Positions 53,955-61,900 of a stretch of DNA of 64,000 nt are shown in pieces. The translations under genes and the position numbers were made by a program. Each line of letters begins with the position of its first letter. Positions within the stretch are counted from its first letter, which is position 1. The DNA is from Arthrobacter sp. ZGTC412 (lineage in GTDB: Bacteria > Actinomycetota > Actinomycetes > Actinomycetales > Micrococcaceae). Location: the NCBI RefSeq assembly GCF_002929215.1, contig NZ_PJII01000002.1, forward strand, positions 149,289 through 213,288, given 5' to 3'. The notes beneath the pieces were generated by a model. It searched no databases, had not been told where the DNA came from, and saw nothing but the letters and a program-made list of their open reading frames with translations.

Positions 53955-56515
53955 TGGGTACTGGGTCCTTGCTGTGTTGTGTCGGGCGTTGTTGCTTCAG
54001 GCGTCCCGGAGCGCGGCGCGGTTGAGCCTTCAGCCGCTGCCTGCGCGGCAGGACGACGGCGGCCGGTCCCCTTGGGGGATGGCAGCCCGGGAAGTGCCGG
54101 CCGGGCGCCGCGGCGGCTGAGGAGGGTGCGGGCGTCTGCGAGCAGCGAACGTGGCGAGAACCGCGCCTGCTGCCGGCGCCAGAATCCCACAGTGGAGGTC
54201 AGCTCCTTCAGCGAGCCGTCAACGATGGTCCAGTACTCCCGGACCTCGTCCTCACTGGGCTGGCCGGCACCAAAGATCGACGCGTCTGCCCGCCTTGCCA
54301 GCATGGTGGTGGTACCGCCGCTGGCAGGGAAGGCCTCGGCCAGCACTGCCGCGCTTTCGCGGCGGGTGGAGCGGGTGTCGACGGCGGCCCCCATGTCGGT
54401 GGCAAGGCTCACCACCTCGCTCCAACCCCCGCCAACCCGCTGGGCAGGGTCGCCGTCCCGGTGGCGGGACTTCCGTCGTCGTGATTTCAGCAACGCAATC
54501 AGCAACAGCGGCAGCGCGAGGATGGACAGCGGAATCAGGGCGACGCCCAGGGAGCCCAGCAGCGCTCCCCAGAACAGCCAGGGGTTGTTCTTCTTCTGGT
54601 CCGCGTCCAGGGCGTCCGGCGAAGAGTCCGGCGGCAGGTCCGCGGGTTCCTGCGGCGGAGGCGGCGGCTGCAGGACTTGGGGCTTGGGCTTGGACTTGTT
54701 CTCGGGATCCGGCGGGATGGGGATGTTGTCCTTGGGCGGGGTGGGGTCGAAGCTGACCCAGCCCACCCGCTCGAAAGCGACCTCCACCCAGGCGTGGACG
54801 TCCTTGCCGGTGATCTTTACTTCCCCGGCGCCGTTTTCCGGGCTCGTCGGCTCGGGGTAGAAGCCCATCACCACGCGGGACGGGATGCCGAGGTGGCGCA
54901 GCATGAGGGACATCGCCACGGCGTACTGTTCGTCGTCACCCAGCATCTGCTTTGCCGTCAGCAGGTTCCTGATGCGTGCGGACCCGTGGCCGGAGACGCT
55001 GGGCAGCTGCCCTTCGCTGACCAGGCCGTTGCTGAAGGCCCCCGTCTTCTGGAAGTGGGCTTCGATCTGGCGCACCCGGTCAATGGCCGTTGGCGCATCC
55101 GCCGAGAGGTCGTTTGCCTGCGATCCCACCACGGGCGGCACCTCGACCGGGTCCGGCAGGGACACTGGGGCGAAGTCGTACTGCGTCAGCTGGCCGTGTT
55201 CGAGTTTGACGGGGTCGGACACCTGGACGCTGTAGGAGTCGCCTTTGGACAGTCCGTTGGTGGTGACTGCGGTATCGGTGCCGGAGTTGAAGTAGAGGCC
55301 CGAAGCCGCCGTGGAGGCGCTCTGGTCAAAGCTGATGCCGGTGGTCTTGCGGCCGCCGGGAACGAAGAAGCCCTGGTAGTCCTCGATGGTGATGCCGATG
55401 GAGTAGTCGTTGGTGGGAACCGTTCCGGACGCGTCAGCGAGGGTGTTGATGGACGTGGTGTCGCCCACCTTGCTGAAGTTGCCCGAGCCGTTGGGATCCA
55501 TGGTGTAGTTGGTGCCGTTGAAGGCGTCCAGTGCACCCAGCCGCACCCGCCCGTCGCGCGGGAGTCCTTTGACAACGAACAGGGTGTCGTCTTTTTTGTC
55601 CTTGACGAACGTGCGGAAACTCGCGAGCGGTGTGATGTAGTCCTTGGGATCGAAAGGCGGGACCACAACGTTGCGGAGGACCTTCCGGTCGCCTCCGGCC
55701 GTCACCAGCGGGGCGGTCAGGGCAGTGACGGCCACGCTGACGGCAATGACTCCCGCTGCCATGCCCAGCCTCCGGAGCCTGGCCCGCTGGGCCGTGGCGG
55801 AATCCGTTTGGGGGTTGTTGACGGAGATCTTGCGGTTGATGTTCCTTCTGAGCGCGTCCCGGCGGAAGGTTGCCCAGGCGATGCCAAGCACCGTCAGGCC
55901 GATGCCGCGCTCCACGGTAAGGAAGGCGGCGTTGGTGCTGAACGCGATGCCGGTGACAAAGAGGACCAGTACCGGGATCAGCGGAAGGTAGGGGCTCCTG
56001 GCCCGCCAGGTCAGGACCGCTGCCACCAATGCCGCGACCATGGAGCTCAGGAACGGGACGATGAGTACGCCGCCGGCAGTTCCCACCGGGACGCCGACGG
56101 TCAGCATGTCTTTCCAGGCGAACACGATGCCCAGGAGGAGGATCCGGAGCGAGTCCAGGGTGGGCACGAAGCCGGCGATGGCCGAGTCCGGCACCGCAAG
56201 CAGCGTTCCGAACACCAGGTAAGCGCCCAGTGCCAGGGCAGAGGTGATGAGCAGCCCCAGGCGAAGGTGCGCGTTGAGGACGCCGATGGCCAGGCCCAAC
56301 ACGATCCCGCCGAAGCCGGACACGAGGTAGTACGGATCGCCGCCGAAGCTGAGCCCGAAGCCAAGCAGGCCCAGCCCCAGGAGTACTGTCAGGGCGCCGG
56401 TGTCGAGCAGGAAATGCCAGAGCGGCTGGCCGTCGGCGAAGGCCGACCCGCCGGCGTTCCGGAATGCTTGCCGCGCGGATGAGGTGCGCGGGCGCATACC
56501 TGGTGCGGAGGTCAT
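53951..56515 (-). CDS. TgpA-like membrane protein with a transglutaminase fold lacking the Cys nucleophile
   Basis: An 854-residue DUF3488/transglutaminase-like protein. About seven TM segments lie in the first 260 residues (LLDTGALTVLLGLGLLGFGL and later). An outside domain follows, with the transglutaminase core near 523-585: KQMLGDDEQYAVAMSLMLRH and KDVHAWVEVAFERVGWVSFD. In active members the first motif reads G-x-C-E; here it reads D-D-E-Q, so the nucleophile is Asp while His and Asp remain. A Pro-rich linker, one more TM (near 645-678) and a cytoplasmic helical tail (about 170 residues) end the protein. ATG 56515 overlaps the DUF58 gene stop in ATGA. Role likely structural or binding. 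Confidence 0.87.
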   Translation of the reverse strand: MTSAPGMRPRTSSARQAFRNAGGSAFADGQPLWHFLLDTGALTVLLGLGLLGFGLSFGGDPYYLVSGFGGIVLGLAIGVLNAHLRLGLLITSALALGAYLVFGTLLAVPDSAIAGFVPTLDSLRILLLGIVFAWKDMLTVGVPVGTAGGVLIVPFLSSMVAALVAAVLTWRARSPYLPLIPVLVLFVTGIAFSTNAAFLTVERGIGLTVLGIAWATFRRDALRRNINRKISVNNPQTDSATAQRARLRRLGMAAGVIAVSVAVTALTAPLVTAGGDRKVLRNVVVPPFDPKDYITPLASFRTFVKDKKDDTLFVVKGLPRDGRVRLGALDAFNGTNYTMDPNGSGNFSKVGDTTSINTLADASGTVPTNDYSIGITIEDYQGFFVPGGRKTTGISFDQSASTAASGLYFNSGTDTAVTTNGLSKGDSYSVQVSDPVKLEHGQLTQYDFAPVSLPDPVEVPPVVGSQANDLSADAPTAIDRVRQIEAHFQKTGAFSNGLVSEGQLPSVSGHGSARIRNLLTAKQMLGDDEQYAVAMSLMLRHLGIPSRVVMGFYPEPTSPENGAGEVKITGKDVHAWVEVAFERVGWVSFDPTPPKDNIPIPPDPENKSKPKPQVLQPPPPPQEPADLPPDSSPDALDADQKKNNPWLFWGALLGSLGVALIPLSILALPLLLIALLKSRRRKSRHRDGDPAQRVGGGWSEVVSLATDMGAAVDTRSTRRESAAVLAEAFPASGGTTTMLARRADASIFGAGQPSEDEVREYWTIVDGSLKELTSTVGFWRRQQARFSPRSLLADARTLLSRRGARPALPGLPSPKGTGRRRPAAQAAAEGSTAPRSGTPEATTPDTTQQGPSTQ

Positions 56516-57843
56516 GCTGCCGCCTTCCGGAGAACGATGCCGAGGTCGGCGATGTCGCCAAGGGTGAGCACGGTCAGGTCCGCGATGTTCGCCCTGCTGG
56601 ACGCTGCGCCGGCCTCCACGCGCACGGCGAGGCTGCGGACCCCGGGCGGAACGGAGGCGGCGGCGGTCCGGAGCTGGGTGGCTGTCACGTTGCTGCCCAC
56701 CACAAAGAAGACCACAGAGGCGTTGGGGACAGTGTCGGCGAGCGTACGGGCGAGGTCGACGGCGGTGCGGCGCATGGGTGCCCCCACGATCCTGGTCATG
56801 TCGTCCAGCATGTTCCGGCCGGTTTCACAGCGCAGCGGGCCCTTCTGTGTGAGGACGTCCAGCTCGCGCTGCTCGCGGATGGCCTGCCGGCCAATGGAGG
56901 CGGCCGCGGAAATTGCCATCTCGAACTCCGCCTCCGACGCATACTCGTCCGTGTTGATGGATAGCGACACGGCGAGGTGGGCGCGGCGGGTCTCTTCGAA
57001 CTGGCGCACCATCAGCTTGTTGGTCCGCGCAGTAGTTTTCCAGTGGATGTGCCTTCTGTCATCCCCCGGGACATAGTCCCGCAGGGCGTGGAACGACACG
57101 TCCGCGCTGGAGAGTTCGGTGGTGGGCATGCCTTCGAGGTCCCGGATGAAGCCGGCAGCCGATCCTGCGATTGCTACGGTGCGGGGATGGACGAAGAGGT
57201 CCTGGGGCTCGGTCCACAGGACCTGCCGGCGCAACAGGTGCAACGGGTCGGCGCGGACCGACCGGACGGGGCCGACGACGATCACGGCCCGGCGTGCCGT
57301 GGGAATGGTGAAGAGGTCCTCGTGGACCTGCTGCGGCTTCATCCGGGGCAGGTGGAAGACAGCCGTGACGCCGCCCACCGGCAGCTCCACTGCCGCGGGC
57401 AGCAGTGGGCGGTTGGACGTGTTGGTGACGGCGATGCTGCCTACCGCGCTGTCCCCTACCGCAACGCGGGTCCGGGCAAGGTCCAGCACAACCCCGTAGA
57501 TGGATCTGCCCAGGATGAAGCCTGCGGCGACCACGAACATTACAAAGGCCGCCACCGCTGCTGCCTTTGCTTCCTGCCAGCCGTAGGCTTGGCCGGCGGT
57601 CCACAGCAGGACGGCTGCCGCAAGCACCGACCAGCCCAGCACGCTGACCACCGAGAGCACGGGCCAGGCGTACTTCAGCCATGCCTCCTTCGCGGCGCGC
57701 CGGGCCGGGGCCAGGGCAAGCCCGGCAGTGCTGCTGGCCTCTGCCCAGAGGGCGGACGGGTGCAGGCGTGTGGGCCGGCCGTTCCTGGAAAAAGGGGGCT
57801 TCAGACGCTCCGTGAGCCGGGTCAACGGGGTGCCGCTGGACAT
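56512..57843 (-). CDS. DUF58 protein (MoxR-partner VWA-like)
   Basis: A 443-residue protein. After a basic N-terminus, two TM segments lie at about 75-120 (AWPVLSVVSVLGWSVLAAAV, AAVAAFVMFVVAAGFILGRS). The DUF58 core shows the diagnostic RDYVPGDDRRHIHWKTTART, then a VWA-like region (RRAHLAVSLSINTDEYASEA). DUF58 proteins are usually encoded with MoxR ATPases and transglutaminase-like proteins, exactly as here. ATG 57843 has GAAGG upstream; the longer frame is not supported. It lies 59 nt after the MoxR stop. Confidence 0.9.
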   Translation of the reverse strand: MSSGTPLTRLTERLKPPFSRNGRPTRLHPSALWAEASSTAGLALAPARRAAKEAWLKYAWPVLSVVSVLGWSVLAAAVLLWTAGQAYGWQEAKAAAVAAFVMFVVAAGFILGRSIYGVVLDLARTRVAVGDSAVGSIAVTNTSNRPLLPAAVELPVGGVTAVFHLPRMKPQQVHEDLFTIPTARRAVIVVGPVRSVRADPLHLLRRQVLWTEPQDLFVHPRTVAIAGSAAGFIRDLEGMPTTELSSADVSFHALRDYVPGDDRRHIHWKTTARTNKLMVRQFEETRRAHLAVSLSINTDEYASEAEFEMAISAAASIGRQAIREQRELDVLTQKGPLRCETGRNMLDDMTRIVGAPMRRTAVDLARTLADTVPNASVVFFVVGSNVTATQLRTAAASVPPGVRSLAVRVEAGAASSRANIADLTVLTLGDIADLGIVLRKAAA

Positions 57844-57902
57844 ATGTGTGCCTTCGTTGTTGTTGCGCTGGGTGGGTGGTGCCGAGGATGAAGTCCGGGC
57901 GG

Positions 57903-58874
57903 TCAGGCGTTGGTGCGCTGCTGCGGCGCGGCGACGTCCGCCAGTATCCGCGTCAGCACAGCTTCGGGGGTGGCGCCCGAGAACTCCGCTTCGGGGTCCA
58001 TCACGAAACGGTGCGTCCACACCACGGGGGCGAGTTCCTTGACGTCGTCAGGAAGGACGAAGTTCCGGCCCTGGGCTGCTGCCCACACCTTTGCGGCGCG
58101 GACCATGGCCAGGGCGCCGCGCACAGAGACTCCGAGCCGGGTTTCCGGCGCGCTGCGGGTCTCTTCGCACAGCCTGGAGATGTATTCAAGGACAGCCGTG
58201 TCCACGTGGGCAGTAGCAGCCAGGTCAGCCATGTCCGCTACGGCCTGGGTGGTGATGACGGCGGAGAGTTCCTGCGACCGGTCCTTGAGGTTGGACCCGC
58301 CCAGGAGCCGGACGGTGGAGGCGTGGTCCGGGTAGCCGATGGAGGTTTTGATCAGGAAGCGGTCCAGCTGTGCCTCCGGCAGCCGGTAGGTGCCGGCCTG
58401 TTCGATGGGGTTCTGGGTGGCCATCACCATAAACGGGCGGCCGGCCGAGTAGGTGACGCCGTCAACAGTCACCCGGGATTCCTCCATCACTTCCAGCAAC
58501 GCGGACTGGGTTTTCGGCGAGGCGCGGTTGATTTCGTCGGCGAGGACGATGTTGTTGAAGATCGGGCCCTTGTGGAACTCGAACTTCTGGGTCTTTTGGT
58601 CATAGATCGTCACGCCGGTCACGTCCGAGGGCAGCAGGTCCGGGGTGAACTGGATGCGGTTGTTGGAACCCTGCACCGTGGCAGCCAGGGCACGGGCGAG
58701 GGAGGTCTTGCCTGTGCCGGGGGCGTCTTCGAACAGCACGTGGCCCTCGGCGAGCATGGCCGTGAAGGTCAGCCGGATGACGTGCTCCTTGCCCAGCACA
58801 GCTTGCCCCACGTTGGCAACGAGTTTCTCGAAGGTGCCTGCAAACCATTCGGCCTGCTCGGTGGTCATAGTCAT
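57903..58874 (-). CDS. MoxR-family AAA+ ATPase
   Basis: A 323-residue AAA+ chaperone-like ATPase. Walker A is in LFEDAPGTGKTSLARALAAT and Walker B in IFNNIVLADEINRASPKTQS. Sensor 1 is in FMVMATQNPIEQAGTYRLPE and the arginine-containing LDRFLIKTSIGYPD follows. The C-terminal lid has LGVSVRGALAMVRAAKVWAA. MoxR proteins mature or regulate complexes together with VWA/DUF58 partners. ATG 58874 is chosen because AAAAGGA lies upstream and the domain starts at once. It lies 47 nt past the giant Ig-like protein gene. Confidence 0.93.
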   Translation of the reverse strand: MTMTTEQAEWFAGTFEKLVANVGQAVLGKEHVIRLTFTAMLAEGHVLFEDAPGTGKTSLARALAATVQGSNNRIQFTPDLLPSDVTGVTIYDQKTQKFEFHKGPIFNNIVLADEINRASPKTQSALLEVMEESRVTVDGVTYSAGRPFMVMATQNPIEQAGTYRLPEAQLDRFLIKTSIGYPDHASTVRLLGGSNLKDRSQELSAVITTQAVADMADLAATAHVDTAVLEYISRLCEETRSAPETRLGVSVRGALAMVRAAKVWAAAQGRNFVLPDDVKELAPVVWTHRFVMDPEAEFSGATPEAVLTRILADVAAPQQRTNA

Positions 58875-58921
58875 GAAGTGAATCCTTTTCGGTGTGGTGG
58901 TGCTGGAAGGCTTGAGGTGGC

Positions 58922-61900
58922 TTACCGGGACGGCATGCCATTGGGCGGGTTGCAGCCAAGTGAAACTGTGTCGCACCTGGCGTAGTTTCCTGCTGCACCG
59001 CCGGTGGTCAGGTGGTACCAGATTCCCGACGGATTGTTGGAGGTCCTGTACCAGACGACGTAGAAATCGGTCTGCTCCGTGGTGCCCGAATTGAACCAGA
59101 TGCCCGGACGGATGCACTGGTCCGGATTGGTGTTCCTGTAGCTGTCGGTACCGTAGCGCGGCTCGGTGCACGTGCGAACGGGTGCGCTGACACTCCACGA
59201 CGTCGGGACCGGCGGTGGCGGTTCCGCCCCGCTGCGGGACGTGTCGCTGCCGATCCGGCCCGGCTGGCCCCCGCTGACGGCCCGAACTTCAAGCTTGTGG
59301 GTTTCGCCGAACCCTACGCCCGTGGAGAAGGACCGTTGCTGGGTGTCCTGCCACCCACCGCCGTCAAGGCTGTACTGGTAGCCCGTTACCGCCCGACCGT
59401 TCCCGTCCGGTTGGTTCCACGTCCAAGAGACAGTTTTGTCTCCGACTCCGCTGCTTTTGCTGCCCGTTACGTTCGGAGCAAAGGCCAGTCCGTACGGATT
59501 GACGGAGTTCGAGGCAGCACTGGCGTCACCTGCAGCCGTGCCGCGGGACGATACGGCCCAGACGACAACGCCTGTACTGGTTCCATTTTGGGCTGGCACG
59601 ATGCCTCCACCCGCAGGGATGCTGCCGCTCCCGCCCCCTGAGGTAAGGCTGTATTGGTAGGTGATTTCCGCGGCGGTGGAGCCATTCCGCTGCGCATCCG
59701 TCAGCACGGTGAATTGAACGTCGATCTTGCCGCCGTTGCCGTCAGTCTCCACCAGGGCCGCCCTTGGTGCCGCCACCGTTCCCGGCTTGCCCACAGCACG
59801 GATGGCGGCCGACTCGGCGCTGGTCCCGCTGGTTCCGGCCTTGTTGGTGGCCGAAACCGTGAACGTGTAGTTGGTCTCCGAGTTGTCCACGGTCACGTTC
59901 TGCGAGGTCCCGGTAACCTGCTGGCTGGAAACCGCTGCGCCGCCCCGAAGGGTGGTCAGGGTGTAGGCCGAGACGCCGTCGCCATTGTTGTCGGGCGCTG
60001 TCCAGGTCACCTTCAGCTGGCTCTGCGCGCCCAGGGACCCGGCCTCGGCCGCCATGGGCGCCGCAGGCGTGGCCGGCACTCCGGCCGGCACTTCGGCGGC
60101 CGAGTACGGGCTCCACTCCGACGGTTCCTTGGCATCGTTGCGTGCCAGGACCCTGACCTTGTAGGAGACGCCGTTCTGCAGGCCCTTCCAAACGTAGCTG
60201 ACAGCTGCCAGGTTCTGGATCTGGGCGTTCTGCCCTGCCGGGGGCGGTGAAATCTCCAGGTCGTAGGACTTCACCGGCGATCCCTTGCTGGCCGGTGCGG
60301 TCCAGTTGATGGCCAGGTCCTTGTCGCCGAACTTCAGCGACGGCGCCAGCGGGGTATCGGGCTTCACGTCCGGACGCACCTCCGCAGATGCCGGCGAGCG
60401 GTCCGACTCACCGAACTCGTTGGTGGCCGTCACCTGGAAGTGGTACTTGGTGTTGTTCACCAGACCGTTGAGGGTGCAGGTGTTGGCCGGGCAATCCTGC
60501 TGGAACCCACCCTCGCCGTACACCGTGTACTTGGTGATGGGTGAACCGCGGTCCGGAGGCGCTGTCCAGGTGAGAAGCGCCGTCCGGTCGCCCACGCTTT
60601 GCGCCTGCGCAGTGGCCGGGGCCTGCGGCTTGTCCTTAACTGTGAGCCGCACGCGGGCGGTGGCCTGCCGGGACGGGTCCTCCGTCTTGTCGGCCACCGT
60701 GTAGGACACCACCATGGTTCCGGTGAAACTGGAGGCGGGTGTTACCGTCACCGAATCTCCGCTGACCTCCACGTTGCCGCTGCCGGTTTCGGTTGCGGCC
60801 GCAATGATCTTCAGCGCGGTCTCCGGGAACGGGTTGGCGTCGTTGGCCAGGACGTTGACGGTCACGGGCTTGCCCGCGGCAGCGTCCGGTTCCAGGTCAT
60901 CGTTTGCCACCGGCTTGGGCCGGTTTGATGCGGTCACGGCCAGCTGGTACGTCGCGGTGGCTTCGAGGCCGCGTGGGTCCCTGGCCTTGACCTGGACGGC
61001 GGCCGTGGTTCCGGTGCCGCTCGAGTCAGCGGCCGAGACCTTCAAGGTTTTACCGTCGATGCTCGCGTTGAACCCGGCGGGCGAACCGCCCACCAGTTCG
61101 TACTTCATCTTCTCGACGTCGTCCCGGTCCGGGTCCGAGGTCAGCTTCCCCAGTTCGGTGCTGGCAGAGTCACCCTTGGGGACTTCCACGCTTGCGCCCA
61201 GGAGCTCTGGCGGGTTGTTCCTGTTGGGATCGGGCAGCACCTTGGTGCGGATGCTGAGGGTGGACTTCAGGCCGGCAGGATCATCCGGGCCTGTTCCATC
61301 TGTCACTTCAAAGGTCAGTGAGCCGGGACCTACATAATCCGTCCCGGCGAGGTACTTTAGGCCGGTGCCGTCACCGGTCACGGGGTCGCTTCCGTCAGCA
61401 CCGATGAGTTTGATCCGGTCGGCCTGGGTCAGCCGCGGCGAGCGGCCCTCCCGGACCTTCACCCACTCGTCGAGGTCAACATCCACGGACTGGCCGGCGA
61501 CCACCTCAATGACCTCGTCCCTGGCCAGGGTGGGAACCTGCTGGCCGAGACCCGGAACCCAGATGACCGCCGTCGACTGCTGGCCGTCCATGTCCTCCAC
61601 GGTGTACGGGATGAGCTGCGGCTGCTCAGTGAGGTCCACCACCATGTTGCCCTCGGCGCCGGGCCGGGCTGTGGCGGCTTCGGTGCTGATCTTGAGGTTC
61701 TCGCCCACCCCGTCGGGGTCCTCGTCATTCTTCAGGACCGGGACGTCAACGGCCGCCTTTCCCATGGCCTGGGCCGACGTCACCCTGTCATCCCGCGCGA
61801 TGGGTGACTTGAGGGGCACTTCGTTGTCCACTACAACACCGATGGCGGCCTGCGCGGAGGCGTCCCTGTCGTCGGCGATGGTGTAGCGCACGTTGACAGT

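Noticed and set aside
54677-56482. Plus-strand open frame of about 600 codons opposite the TgpA-like gene
   Set aside because: Antisense to a membrane protein with clear family motifs.
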